DNA from: Methylosinus sp. LW4
GTDB lineage: Bacteria > Pseudomonadota > Alphaproteobacteria > Rhizobiales > Beijerinckiaceae
Reading direction: 5' to 3'
Length of the DNA: 64,000 nt
NCBI RefSeq assembly: GCF_000379125.1
Contig: NZ_KB900627.1
Coordinates: 64,312 to 128,311, forward strand
A model generated the notes under the pieces. That model ran no database searches and had not been told where the DNA came from. It worked only from the letters and a program-made list of their open reading frames with translations. The translations under genes were made by a program, and so were the position numbers. This document shows, one piece after another, positions 8,256-17,371 of this stretch; the first letter of the stretch is position 1, and each line of letters begins with the position of its first letter.

Positions 8256-8828
8256 CTACTTCAACTCCCGTCTACGCATCCGCGTCAAATCCAAATCGGC
8301 TCGAGGCGTCTCGATTTCTGGATAGAGGCTGTAACGCAGCAATTGCGTTCCGTTTCTTATGGCCAGACCGTCCTGTTCAATTTGGTGGATGGTCCAAGAT
8401 TCGAGCTTGTCGCCGACAATTTTCCACTCGCCTCGAGGGGTGTTCGCAGACGTCAGAAATGCCTTCGCTAAGCTTCTATACTTGACGATCGCCTTCAAAG
8501 AGACTCTGGCAGGAGGGGACGGAGCGGCGGGGTCTGGCGCGTGGGGACTTGCCGCGCTTTGAGGGCGTCTGGTCCGGGAAAATATCGGTCGAGACAAAGT
8601 GTGCAGATCGACGCCGCTATAATCGCGCGTCGGAGCAACAGAAGTGAATGCCGGCGCCTTCCAGGCAACGCTCGGGCTGGGTATTGGCGTGTCACGCCGA
8701 AAATATGCAGACGTAGCGAATGTTGCAGCCAAGGCGGTCAATGCCGCTTCGCAAAGCAAGATGATCATCATCAAAGGTGACGGTCGCACACTCGCAGTGA
8801 GCGAGCCGAGCACTTTGCCAGAAGTCAT
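8256..8828 (-). CDS. Possible type II secretion GspC/GspN-like protein
   Basis: A 190-residue protein with one membrane segment near the N-terminus (MMIILLCEAALTALAATFATSAYF, about 20-43). A proline-rich part contains RPIFSRTRRP (80-89), a signature I associate with small inner-membrane type II secretion proteins (GspC/GspN group). A final domain of PDZ-proximal type follows (GEWKIVGDKLESWTIHQI, then LRNG-like IRNGTQLLRYSLY). No other secretion gene is complete nearby, so this may be a leftover. Either the start at 8828 or the internal Met-Met at residues 20-21 could be used; neither has a clear ribosome binding site. Function is tentative. Confidence 0.5.
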   Translation of the reverse strand: MTSGKVLGSLTASVRPSPLMMIILLCEAALTALAATFATSAYFRRDTPIPSPSVAWKAPAFTSVAPTRDYSGVDLHTLSRPIFSRTRRPQSAASPHAPDPAAPSPPARVSLKAIVKYRSLAKAFLTSANTPRGEWKIVGDKLESWTIHQIEQDGLAIRNGTQLLRYSLYPEIETPRADLDLTRMRRRELK

Positions 8829-8864
8829 AATCGTCCCGTAGCCTCGCTAACTCGAAAGCCTTCG

Positions 8865-9200
8865 TCATAGACGTCGAAGCTCAAACTTCCGCAGGTCATG
8901 GTCGAGCGCCGATGGTGCGAATAACCAATACTGGCGCAGGCCGCGGAAATATCGAACGAACAGGCGCCGACCGCGAGCGCCGGATGCCCATACGTGATCC
9001 ACAACCTCGAACTTCGTGCCGCCTTTGCTGAGAGTGGCGGGTTGTTCGAACTCGATCTCCACGAACTCGGCGTTGGCGGTGAGCGTGAGTGTCCTCTCTG
9101 TTCCTTTCGAACTGCAATAGTTCTTCGCCGCGATCAGGTCGATCCATAAAAGAATCGCCTGATGCGCTTCATCGAAAGTCCACAAAAGTTTCACTCGCAT
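8865..9200 (-). CDS. Hypothetical protein, perhaps a fragment
   Basis: A 111-residue frame directly upstream of, and co-directional with, the GspC/GspN-like gene. It contains TLTLTANAEFVEIEFEQPATLS and GGTKFEVVDHVWASGARGR, which look like beta-rich sequence. There is no signal peptide or membrane segment. It could be the remnant of a minor pseudopilin such as GspJ given its neighbour, but I do not recognise a defining motif. Divergent from the phospholipase gene, whose start is 55 bp away. Confidence 0.35.
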   Translation of the reverse strand: MRVKLLWTFDEAHQAILLWIDLIAAKNYCSSKGTERTLTLTANAEFVEIEFEQPATLSKGGTKFEVVDHVWASGARGRRLFVRYFRGLRQYWLFAPSALDHDLRKFELRRL

Positions 9201-9255
9201 GTCGCCCCGAAGGCGTAGCCGAATCCTAGTTTAACCAAGTCTGGATATCGATAAC

Positions 9256-11367
9256 ATGACCAATAGTGATCGCCGTGATTTTCTGCGCCTCCTGGGAGGC
9301 GCGACGCTCGCCACGAGCTTTTCACAGAGCATCGAACGCGCTATTGCGTTGCCTGGCAATCATCGCACCGGCACGATTCAGGACATAGAGCACATTGTCG
9401 TCCTGACGCAGGAGAACCGCTCCTTCGATCATTATTTCGGCAGCCTGCGCGGCGTGCGCGGCTTCGGCGATCCGCGTTCGGTCTTGCTTCCGTCCGGCAA
9501 GCCGGTGTGGCGTCAGCCCTATGCGACAGGCGAGCTTCTCCCCTATCGTCCCGACGCGCATCCGGTCGGCTCCCAATTCCTGGCTGGCACGCCGCACAAC
9601 TGGCCGGACGCGCACAAGGCCTGGAACAACGGCAAATACGACCAGTGGATTCCGGCCAAGGGTCCGGTGACAATGGCGTATATGACGCGAGAGGACATTC
9701 CTTTCCATTACGCCCTGGCCGACGCCTTTACCATCTGCGACGCCTATCATTGCTCGGTGATGGGAGCGACCGATCCCAACCGCTATTACATGTGGAGCGG
9801 CTGGGTCGGTAATGACGGCGCCAATGGCGGACCGGTCCTCGACAATTCCGAAGCCGGCTACGACTGGCGCACCTATCCCGAGCGGCTGGAAAAGGCCGGC
9901 GTGTCTTGGAAGGTCTATCAGGACGTCGGAACAGGGCTGACCGCCGACGGCTCGTGGGGTTGGACCGACGATCCCTATATCGGCAATTACGGCGATAATT
10001 CTCTGCTCTATTTCCATCAGTATCAGAAGGCCCAGCCGGGCGCGCCGCTCGCCGACAAGGCGAAGACCGGCACCAACATCTCGACCGGCGGAACGCTGTT
10101 CGACGTCTTCCGCGACGACGTGCTCCGCAACACCCTGCCCCAAGTCTCCTGGATCGCCGCGCCCGAGGCCTATTCGGAGCATCCCAACTTCCCGCCCAAT
10201 TACGGCGCATGGTACATCACGCAAATTCTAGATGCGCTGACCGCCAATCCAGAAGTCTGGAGCAAGACGGTCCTGCTCCTCAATTACGATGAGAACGACG
10301 GCTTCTTCGATCACGTCGTGCCGCCGTCCGCGCCGCAATCGGCGTCGCAGGGCCTCTCCACCGTCGACACGACGAACGAGATCTATCCAGGCGGATCGCA
10401 CTACGCCGCGGGCCCCTACGGCCTCGGCGCGCGCGTGCCGCTGATCGCCGTCTCGCCGTGGAGCAAGGGCGGCTTCGTCTGCTCGCAAGTGTTCGACCAC
10501 ACCTCCGTCATCCGTTTCATCGAGCAGCGCTTCGGCGTGGTGGAGCCGCAAATCTCGGCGTGGCGCCGCGTCGTCTGCGGCGATTTGACGTCTGTCTTCG
10601 ACTTCACGCGGCCGCGCGCCCGTTTCGTCTCCCTGCCCAGCACGGCCGCCTATGCGCCGCCGGATCGGGTGCGGCATGCGAGCTATGTCCCGACGCCGCC
10701 GACGGCGCAAGCCATGCCGCACCAGGAGCCGGGACTGCGCTTTGCACGCGCTCTGCCTTACGCCCTCCAAATGGAGGGCGAGCTCGACGCGGCAAAGACC
10801 ACGCTCCAGCTCCATTTCGCCAACCAAGGCGACGCCGGCGCTTGGTTCCACGCGCGCTCGGGCGATGGCGTGTCCGGTCCGTGGGGCTATACGGTCGAAG
10901 CCGGCAAATCACTCTCTGCGAGCCTGAGCGTCCCCGCCGGCGGTCGATACGACTTCTCGGTCTACGGCCCGAACGGCTTCCTGCGCACGTTCAAAGGCGG
11001 CGCGGCATCTGGCGCGGAGGAGCTCGAAATCCGCAGCCATGTCAAGGCCGAGGAACACGGGCTCGAGCTGTTCATCGTCAATCGCGGTCGCGGCGCAGCG
11101 ACCGTCACTGTCGTCGACGCCTATACGCGTGAGGCGGTGCGGCGCCACCTTGCGCCGGGCGCGCGCATCGAGAAATTCTGGCCTCTGCACGCCAGCTTCG
11201 GCTGGTACGACCTGCTGATCACGATCGCGGAGAATACGAGCTTCGAGCGTCGTCTTGCCGGACATATCGAAAATGGCCGGGAGAGTGTCAGCGATCCGGC
11301 CTTCGGCGGGAACGGCGCGCAGGTCGCCTCGGCATTGCCCGATCACGGCCACGGCCAGGACGATTGA
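9256..11367 (+). CDS. Phosphocholine-preferring phospholipase C, Tat-exported
   Basis: A 703-residue enzyme of the acid phosphatase/PlcH-PlcN family, which cleaves phospholipids to diacylglycerol and a phosphorylated head group. A twin-arginine signal opens the protein (SDRRDFLRLLGGATLATS). The catalytic domain shows HIVVLTQENRSFDHYFGSLRG at about 46-66, then NRYYMWSGW, YDENDGFFDHVVPP (about 347) and VSPWSKGGFVCSQVFDHTSV. Two C-terminal beta domains (DUF756) cover roughly 505-590 and 595-680. Length fits PlcN-type enzymes (about 700). It is preceded by the possible type II secretion remnant; in pseudomonads these enzymes are Tat-exported and then use that pathway. A terminator follows. Confidence 0.92.
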   Translation: MTNSDRRDFLRLLGGATLATSFSQSIERAIALPGNHRTGTIQDIEHIVVLTQENRSFDHYFGSLRGVRGFGDPRSVLLPSGKPVWRQPYATGELLPYRPDAHPVGSQFLAGTPHNWPDAHKAWNNGKYDQWIPAKGPVTMAYMTREDIPFHYALADAFTICDAYHCSVMGATDPNRYYMWSGWVGNDGANGGPVLDNSEAGYDWRTYPERLEKAGVSWKVYQDVGTGLTADGSWGWTDDPYIGNYGDNSLLYFHQYQKAQPGAPLADKAKTGTNISTGGTLFDVFRDDVLRNTLPQVSWIAAPEAYSEHPNFPPNYGAWYITQILDALTANPEVWSKTVLLLNYDENDGFFDHVVPPSAPQSASQGLSTVDTTNEIYPGGSHYAAGPYGLGARVPLIAVSPWSKGGFVCSQVFDHTSVIRFIEQRFGVVEPQISAWRRVVCGDLTSVFDFTRPRARFVSLPSTAAYAPPDRVRHASYVPTPPTAQAMPHQEPGLRFARALPYALQMEGELDAAKTTLQLHFANQGDAGAWFHARSGDGVSGPWGYTVEAGKSLSASLSVPAGGRYDFSVYGPNGFLRTFKGGAASGAEELEIRSHVKAEEHGLELFIVNRGRGAATVTVVDAYTREAVRRHLAPGARIEKFWPLHASFGWYDLLITIAENTSFERRLAGHIENGRESVSDPAFGGNGAQVASALPDHGHGQDD

Positions 11368-11421
11368 ACGAGAGCGCGTCGAGCGGCGGACAACCGCTCC
11401 TTCACTCCCTTCTTCCGATCG

Positions 11422-11446
11422 AAGCCGGCGTTCGCGCCGGCTTTTC
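11422..11446 (+). terminator. Intrinsic terminator after the phospholipase gene
   Basis: AAGCCGGCG (11422-11430), TTCG loop, then CGCCGGCTT and more T residues. A perfect 9-bp stem with a stable tetraloop, 55 bp after the phospholipase stop codon and between it and the convergent PepSY gene. Confidence 0.85.
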
Positions 11447-11596
11447 CATGTTCGGCGCGGCGAGGCGCGAAATCATCGTTCTCTGCGTGCGCGTGAATCG
11501 AGCCCTCTATTCAATCGAGTCTTGCCGGAGGACGCGCTGGTGATCTTCCGGGGTCGGCTCCCGCGCCTCGAGACGAGTGGCGCGTCGGGAAGCGTG

Positions 11597-12802
11597 TCAG
11601 GCCACGACACGGGCGACGGATCGTCTCGGCGTGGAATCTGCGCGGGCGCGCCGCTTCTTCCACCAGATAGTGACGCCGGTGAGCGAGAGGATGGCGATGA
11701 AGACCCCGAGGAGGCCGACGAAGATGCGATATGGCGGCCCGAACACATTGGCCATGTGTAGCTCCATCAACCAAGTGGTCAGCGTATTGCCCGAGCGACG
11801 GCCAGATGGCGCGTCGAGGCTCAGAAGCGCGCCGGAACAGGCGTCGAAATAGACCGAGGTGCTTCCGTATTTCTCGCCGATGTCGAGGCTGCTGTGCGCG
11901 CTGTAGCGATAGCGCCCCTCGGAGCGCTCCGCGGCGAGCGCGACCTGCCGGTCGACTGTGAAGCCGTTCGCCTGCGCCTGCTCGTCCATCAGCCGCGCGC
12001 CGATCGCCTGCGCCTCCCGCCATCCCAGCGGAGCGCGATCCGCATGCGAGAGCGGCGGCGCGGGCAGCGCCCAGATCGGCCGTTCGAAATCGAACAGCAG
12101 CTCCGTGACGCTCATGTAGAAGGCGTTCATATTCATGAACACGCTCGACCAGGCGAAGACGAACAGCGCCGCCCACAGCCACAGGCCGCCGGCCCGATGT
12201 AGATCGAAATTGACGCGATAGAAGGAGGCTCGGAATTTCACCAGCCAGGACGGCTTCCAGCGCTCTAGAAAGCCACGCTTGTGCGCCCCGCCCGGCGAAG
12301 GCAAAGTCAGATAGAAGCCGACGAAGCAATCGAGCGTCCAGGCGATCGCGACGAGGCCGAGAATCCAGCCGCCCGGCTCGCCGAGCGCCAGCGCATAATG
12401 AAGACGATAGACGAAGGGCAGGATCGTGTTCGCTCCATCGGGAAGCCCCCTCGTCGAGCGGCGTCCCAACTCCTCGCCGGAGCCTTCCCCGAGGAAGAGC
12501 TGGTCGAACTCCAAGGGAGGCGCGCCGGGGCGCGCCTCAATGCGAATGGTCGCCGAGCCCATTCCGTTGAAGAAGACAGATTGGACTCGGGCCTCCGGGA
12601 CCAACGCCTCGGCGCGAAGCGCCAGCGCGCTGGCGTCGAGCGCGACGCCTGCCGACCCGCCTGGGAAGAGCCGCGGCGACAGCCAGTGATTCAGCTCCGG
12701 CAGAAAGGCGAGCAGCGCGCCGGTGAGGCCGACCAGGATCAGAAACCCGGCCATGCTCAGCCCGACCCAACGATGCACAAGGACGAAGACGGCGCGCCGC
12801 AT
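11597..12802 (-). CDS. PepSY-associated membrane protein of a metal-uptake operon
   Basis: A 401-residue inner-membrane protein of the PepSY_TM family. Four hydrophobic helices are visible: VLVHRWVGLSMAGFLILVG (N-terminal), GWILGLVAIAWTLDCFVGF (about 145-163), LWLWAALFVFAWSS (about 207-220) and VGLLGVFIAILSLTGVTIWW near the C-terminus. Histidines next to the helices (HRWVG, RLHYAL, DLHRAGG, ELHMANVFG) are typical. Proteins of this kind sit beside TonB receptors for siderophores and probably reduce or release the metal after import. It starts three bases after the receptor stop codon, so the two are co-translated. It is the last gene of the minus-strand operon. Confidence 0.88.
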   Translation of the reverse strand: MRRAVFVLVHRWVGLSMAGFLILVGLTGALLAFLPELNHWLSPRLFPGGSAGVALDASALALRAEALVPEARVQSVFFNGMGSATIRIEARPGAPPLEFDQLFLGEGSGEELGRRSTRGLPDGANTILPFVYRLHYALALGEPGGWILGLVAIAWTLDCFVGFYLTLPSPGGAHKRGFLERWKPSWLVKFRASFYRVNFDLHRAGGLWLWAALFVFAWSSVFMNMNAFYMSVTELLFDFERPIWALPAPPLSHADRAPLGWREAQAIGARLMDEQAQANGFTVDRQVALAAERSEGRYRYSAHSSLDIGEKYGSTSVYFDACSGALLSLDAPSGRRSGNTLTTWLMELHMANVFGPPYRIFVGLLGVFIAILSLTGVTIWWKKRRARADSTPRRSVARVVA

Positions 12803-12805
12803 CTC

Positions 12806-15307
12806 TCAGAACTCGACCTTGAGCGAGCCGAGGACTGTGCGTGGCGCGCCGGGAGTGATGAAGGTCGCGCTGTTGGTGCCGATCCAATAGGTTCGGTCGA
12901 ATAGATTGTCGACGTTGATCTGAGCGGTCAGCTTCTTGCCCTGGAACGTGAAATTGTAGCTCGCCATCAGATTGAAGACGGCGTAGCTCGGCAAGACGAA
13001 GGTATTTCCGGCATCGCCATATCGATCGTCCGACGCCACAACTCCAGCTCCGACCTTCAGCCCGGAGAGGCCGCCGTTGTCGAACTCGTAGGTGCTCCAC
13101 AAGCTGCCGGAATTGCGCGGAACCAGGAATAGCCGCTTCCCCGTGTAGCCGAGACCGCCGTCCCAGCCGACGTCACGAATCGTCTTCGCGTAGCCGATAT
13201 GCGTATAGGCTGCGATGATGCGCAAGCCGGGCAGAACCTCGCCGGACAGATCGAATTCGACGCCCCGAGACCCCGCCTGTCCGATCGTGCGCGTGAACAT
13301 CGGATTGACAGGATCGGGCACGCCGATGTTGTTCTTCGTGAGGTCGAAAAACGAGGCTGTGGCGGACAGCTTTCCATCGAAAAACTCCGTCTTGACGCCG
13401 CCTTCCCATTGCCGCGCCGTCTGCGCCGGCGCCATGTTCGATGTCATCGAGCGGTAGATGCTGTTCGAAACCCCGAAATTCTCGGTGTAGCTGCCGTAAA
13501 CGGACAGCCACGGAACGGGGCGCCACAATGCGCCGGCGCGCGGGCTCACTCGATTGTCCTTCGTTGTCACGAGCTTGGCGACATTGTCTTGGCCGCTCGC
13601 ATCGTCATATCGAAGGCCTGCGAGCAGGAAGATGTCGTAGGGAAGCTCGATTTGATCTTGAAAATAATAGCCGCTCCAAGACTGCGTGTAGCTGACGCGG
13701 CCGTCGAGCGCATGATCGCGCGGCGTCGCAAAGGACAGGTAGGCGGGCGCGAATATGTTGAACGCCGGAGCGGCGGCGCAGCAATTGAATCGAACAGAGT
13801 CGTCGATATGGAAATAATCATAGCCAAACAGCAGATTGTGCTTGATTCCGAAGGTTTCGACCTTGCCGACGAGATTGACGTTCGTGAAATAGCGGTCGGA
13901 GCGGTTGCCGGCATAGCTGATGTTCTCGAAGCGATCGAGGGAGCCGTCCGCATTGGCGGAGCCGAAAAACAAGCTTCCCCCGGCGCCGAATCTCCATAGC
14001 TCCCCGACGAATCGATGGCGCAATGTCCAATTCTTGTCGAGGTCGCGCGACCAGTTGAAGCCGAAAAGATAGCGATCGCCGGTCGAATTGCTGAGTTTCG
14101 GTTCGGAGACATAACGGTTGCGCGGAATGGGCGCCGGACGACTGCCCAGAGGCGGAATGCCGGGGTCGACCGGATCGTTGAAATGTTCGTACTCGAACTC
14201 GACAGTCGCCTGCGTATGACTGTCTATGTTCCACCTTACGACCGGCGCGACGAGAATGCGATCGTTGTGCATGAAATCTCGGAACGATCCAGCGTTTTCG
14301 TAGGCGACGTTGATCCGATACAGAACCGATTTTTCCGAGTCGATCGGGCCGGTCGCATCGAGGGTCGTGCGATAGAGGCCGAAAGAGCCGATTTGTTGCT
14401 GAATTGCATAACGACGTTCGTCGAGCGGCTGCTTGGTGATCAAATTGACGATGCCGCCGGGCTCCGAACGTCCATAGAGAATCGAGCCCGGCCCCTTCAA
14501 CACTTCGACTCGCTCGAGATTTGCGGTGTCGCGCTTGCTGGTTCCGCCGCCGATGGCGTCTGGCATCAAGAAGCCGTCTCGATAGATCGTGCTGTTTGCG
14601 AAACCTCGAATGAGAAACGAGTCGGTGCCGCCTTGATTGTAAGGCATTTGAATGACGCCCGAGACATTCTGCAGCGCCTTCTCGATCCTCGTGACCTGCT
14701 GATCCTGCAGCACCGCCTGCGGAACCACATGGACGCTGGCGGGCGTCTCCATGATCGGCGTGTCGGTCTTGGTCGCGGAGCTGGCGTTGGGAAGACGATA
14801 GGCCTTCTGTTGCGCGGCGCCACTCGCGCCGCCGGGGACGCCTCGCGACTCCGCCCCGACATCGATCGGCGGCAGCGCCTCCGCCCCTCCCGCGTCATTG
14901 CGCACGACGTCGTTCTGCGCCAGCACGATCGACACCGATCGTCCATTGTCCGAAAAACGATAGCCGAGGCCCGTTCCCTCCAGCAGCCGATCCAAGGCGT
15001 CCGTCGTCGAGAACGCGCCCGCGAGCCCGCGCGTGCGCAGCCGCTCGGTCACGCGCGCCTCATAGGCGAGATGCAGCCCGTTGAGATAAGCGAATGTGTT
15101 GAGCGCCGGCGCCATTGGGCCGGAGGGGATTTCATAGCTCTGCACCCAGCCCGAGCGCTGTTGCGCCGAGATCGACGCCTTCGCGGGCGAGACGGCGGGC
15201 CCCGCCCCCGCCGCGAGGGCGCTCATGGCCGTGATCGCCAGAGTCACTCCCACTTTCGATCCCCCGATCTCGCCCGCGCGCCTGCGCTTCCCCATCCGCC
15301 TCGTCAT
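12806..15307 (-). CDS. TonB-dependent siderophore-type receptor with STN signalling domain
   Basis: An 833-residue outer-membrane receptor. After a signal region (VTLAITAMSALAAG) there is a secretin/TonB short N-terminal domain (about 65-120: FAYLNGLHLAYEARVTERLR to GYRFSDNGRSVSI), as in FecA, which passes a signal to FecR. The plug follows (ETPASVHVVPQAVLQDQQ, then FLIRGFANSTIYRDGF and VEVLKGPGSILYGRSEPGG). The beta-barrel ends in a C-terminal phenylalanine (LGSLKVEF). I chose the ATG at 15307, with AGAGGAGC upstream; the open frame upstream is a shadow of fecR. The linked sigma factor, FecR and PepSY protein point to ferric or copper chelate import with substrate-induced expression. Confidence 0.92.
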   Translation of the reverse strand: MTRRMGKRRRAGEIGGSKVGVTLAITAMSALAAGAGPAVSPAKASISAQQRSGWVQSYEIPSGPMAPALNTFAYLNGLHLAYEARVTERLRTRGLAGAFSTTDALDRLLEGTGLGYRFSDNGRSVSIVLAQNDVVRNDAGGAEALPPIDVGAESRGVPGGASGAAQQKAYRLPNASSATKTDTPIMETPASVHVVPQAVLQDQQVTRIEKALQNVSGVIQMPYNQGGTDSFLIRGFANSTIYRDGFLMPDAIGGGTSKRDTANLERVEVLKGPGSILYGRSEPGGIVNLITKQPLDERRYAIQQQIGSFGLYRTTLDATGPIDSEKSVLYRINVAYENAGSFRDFMHNDRILVAPVVRWNIDSHTQATVEFEYEHFNDPVDPGIPPLGSRPAPIPRNRYVSEPKLSNSTGDRYLFGFNWSRDLDKNWTLRHRFVGELWRFGAGGSLFFGSANADGSLDRFENISYAGNRSDRYFTNVNLVGKVETFGIKHNLLFGYDYFHIDDSVRFNCCAAAPAFNIFAPAYLSFATPRDHALDGRVSYTQSWSGYYFQDQIELPYDIFLLAGLRYDDASGQDNVAKLVTTKDNRVSPRAGALWRPVPWLSVYGSYTENFGVSNSIYRSMTSNMAPAQTARQWEGGVKTEFFDGKLSATASFFDLTKNNIGVPDPVNPMFTRTIGQAGSRGVEFDLSGEVLPGLRIIAAYTHIGYAKTIRDVGWDGGLGYTGKRLFLVPRNSGSLWSTYEFDNGGLSGLKVGAGVVASDDRYGDAGNTFVLPSYAVFNLMASYNFTFQGKKLTAQINVDNLFDRTYWIGTNSATFITPGAPRTVLGSLKVEF

Positions 15308-15408
15308 TGCCGCTCCTCTCTGCTCGGGGCCTTCCCATTCGGCCTCGTCGAGTCCGACGCATGGGAGGAAGAGAGAGGAGGTCGGCGTTCGGAATTTTTT
15401 CGCGGCTC

Positions 15409-16341
15409 CTATCGGTAGAGCATGATCAGATATCCGGTCAGCGCGATCTCGCGCAGGCCGAGCGCAGCCTCGACCTCCTGCAGCGCCTCGCGCGGATCGT
15501 CGGAGCCGAACACGCCGCTGACGCGCCGCGCGCGCAAGGCTGGATCGGCGAGGAACACACGGCCGCGATGATAGCGGCCGATCGTCTCGATCACCTCGCC
15601 GAGCGTCGCATTCTCGAAGATCAGCGCGCCCTGTCGCCAGCTGGTCGCGCGCGCGACATCGGTCTCGCTCGGCGCCTGCGCCGCTGCATCCGGCGCATAG
15701 GCGCTTCTCTCGCTCTCGCCGACGACGATGGTGCGGCCGCCGCTCGTCACGGCGACCCGGTGCTCGCCGACCGTCACATCCGTCCGCTCTTTCCGAAGCG
15801 CGACGTCGAAGGCCGTGCCGAGCGCCGTCACCGTCCCGCCGCCGGCCTCGACGACGAATGGACGCGAGGGATCGGGCGCGACCTCGAACCAGGCCTCGCC
15901 CTCGAGCAAGGTCAGCCGTCGCTCCCTCGGGCCGAAATGAAGGGTGATCGCGGAGCGCGCGTCGAGCTCGACGCGAGAGCCGTCGGCGAGCGTCACATGT
16001 CTCGGCGCGCCCGCGCCGGCGTAATGATCCGCGTGGAACAGAAAGGCGAGGTCGTCGAAGAAGAGGAACAGCGCGGCGGCCGCCAGGACGGCCGCGGCCG
16101 CCGCACCGCCGATGGCGCGGACGAACGGGCTGCGCCGGCGCGCGGGCGCGACGCCGAAGTCCATCGTCGTCAGCCGGCCATACATGGCGCAAATGTCCTC
16201 GAAGGCGGCGCGATGCGCGTCGTCCTCGAGCCATTCGGCGAGCTCCGCGCGCTCGGCGCGGCTGAGCGGGCCCTCGTTGCAGCGCATCAGCCAATCGATG
16301 GCCGCGTCGCGTGGGCTCGGCTCGTTCTGGTCATCGGTCAT
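15409..16341 (-). CDS. FecR-like anti-sigma/signal transducer
   Basis: A 310-residue transmembrane sensor. The N-terminal cytoplasmic domain (DAAIDWLMRCNEGPLSRAERAELAEWL) is the DUF4880 sigma-binding part. One membrane helix follows (about 92-110, AAAAAVLAAAALFLFF), then the periplasmic FecR domain (ADGSRVELDARSAITLHF, LLEGEAWFEV) and a C-terminal STN-like domain (LGEVIETIGRYHRGRVFL). It would read the receptor's N-terminal domain and control the linked sigma factor. It lies between the sigma gene and the receptor on the same strand. Confidence 0.92.
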   Translation of the reverse strand: MTDDQNEPSPRDAAIDWLMRCNEGPLSRAERAELAEWLEDDAHRAAFEDICAMYGRLTTMDFGVAPARRRSPFVRAIGGAAAAAVLAAAALFLFFDDLAFLFHADHYAGAGAPRHVTLADGSRVELDARSAITLHFGPRERRLTLLEGEAWFEVAPDPSRPFVVEAGGGTVTALGTAFDVALRKERTDVTVGEHRVAVTSGGRTIVVGESERSAYAPDAAAQAPSETDVARATSWRQGALIFENATLGEVIETIGRYHRGRVFLADPALRARRVSGVFGSDDPREALQEVEAALGLREIALTGYLIMLYR

Positions 16342-16416
16342 CGTGACAATCGGGACCCCGGCTGGAGGTGTTCATTATCTTCGACTCGCGCCGGCGACGA
16401 AAGAGGAGGCCGCACG

Positions 16417-16944
16417 CTATGGATCGAGCGCCGCGCGGCAGCGCTGCAGCGCGAGCCGCACATGCTTCTGCGCCATATTCCGAGAGACGCCGAGGCGGGC
16501 GGCGATCTCGACGGTGGTCAGGCGCTGGCCGACATAGAGCACGAAAGCCTCACGGCAGCGCGGCGGCAGCGCCGCCACGGCCTCGCGCAACGCCCGCATC
16601 GCTTCCTCCTCCTCGAGCCGCGCGCCCGGCGGCGCGTCCGGCGTCGGCGCATCCTCCGGCGGATCGCCGAATTCGAGACATGTCGCCTCGAACTTGCGCC
16701 GACGCGAAAAATCGCGGGCGAGATTGACGGCGATCTGCTGCAGGAAGGCGGGATGATCGGCCACCGCCTCTCCCTGATCGCGCCTCAGCAAGCGCAGAAA
16801 CGTCTCCTGCAGCAGATCGGAGGCGTCCTCCGGCCCGAAGCGGCGCGTCAGATATTTCAAGAGATCGCGTTTGTTGCGCGAGAAGAGCTCGCCGATCGAC
16901 GGCGGCTTGGCGTCCGACATTGCTGGGTCCGAGGGCGAGTGCAT
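16417..16944 (-). CDS. ECF sigma factor, FecI type
   Basis: A 175-residue sigma-70 family ECF factor. Region 2 is LLKYLTRRFGPEDASDLLQETFLRLLRR and region 4 is ALPPRCREAFVLYVGQRLTTVEIAARLGVSRNMAQKHV with its helix-turn-helix. Together with FecR and the receptor it makes the classical surface-signalling triad. The start may be the ATG at 16944 or the one at 16920 (MSDAKPPS); neither has a strong ribosome binding site, and the first nine residues look non-conserved. The gene is 37 bp downstream of the DUF2946 gene. Confidence 0.92.
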   Translation of the reverse strand: MHSPSDPAMSDAKPPSIGELFSRNKRDLLKYLTRRFGPEDASDLLQETFLRLLRRDQGEAVADHPAFLQQIAVNLARDFSRRRKFEATCLEFGDPPEDAPTPDAPPGARLEEEEAMRALREAVAALPPRCREAFVLYVGQRLTTVEIAARLGVSRNMAQKHVRLALQRCRAALDP

Positions 16945-16981
16945 GGGCTGGCGCGATCGCGCCGGATGAAACCCGTTTCGC

Positions 16982-17371
16982 TCAGACTATCGAAGGCGGC
17001 GCGCGCGGAGACGACGCGCCCTGCCGGATCGGCGGAGGAGACCTCGGCGAATCCGCGAAGGTGCGCCTCGGCGCAGAGGGCGCGGGCATGGCGGACAAGA
17101 GGGCGACCGCCACGGGCGCGAGCAGCGCCGACGCCGTTTCGCGCTCGCCGAGGATGCAGGACGTACAATGGTGGGACGGATCGGGGCGAGTCGGCGCAGG
17201 ATCGCTCGCCGCGCCGCCCGCCGTGCAGACAATGGCGTCCTGCCCGCTATGTGGATGATGCGCCGACGCGGAGACGGCGAGGATCAGCGCCTGCCACAGG
17301 AAGAGGCAAGCGGCCGCGCCCGCGACGAGCGGGCGCATCCATCCGCGCAGAGTCAGCAGAAGCGTCGCCAT
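16982..17371 (-). CDS. DUF2946-like small membrane/periplasmic protein
   Basis: A 129-residue protein with an N-terminal hydrophobic segment (LVAGAAACLFLWQALILAVSASA) followed by HHPHSG, CTAGG and HHCTSCILG. The paired Cys-x-x-Cys preceded by His-His resembles the metal-binding-like centre of DUF2946 proteins, which recur near copper-handling genes. It heads the operon of sigma factor, FecR, receptor and PepSY protein. The His/Cys-rich part suggests metal binding, and the family context hints at copper, but this is not proven. Confidence 0.7.
   Translation of the reverse strand: MATLLLTLRGWMRPLVAGAAACLFLWQALILAVSASAHHPHSGQDAIVCTAGGAASDPAPTRPDPSHHCTSCILGERETASALLAPVAVALLSAMPAPSAPRRTFADSPRSPPPIRQGASSPRAPPSIV

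Noticed and set aside
15308..16294. N-terminal extension of the TonB receptor reading frame
   Set aside because: The open frame reaches 16294, but this part is an Arg-rich shadow of fecR; the signal peptide and STN domain begin after the ATG at 15307.
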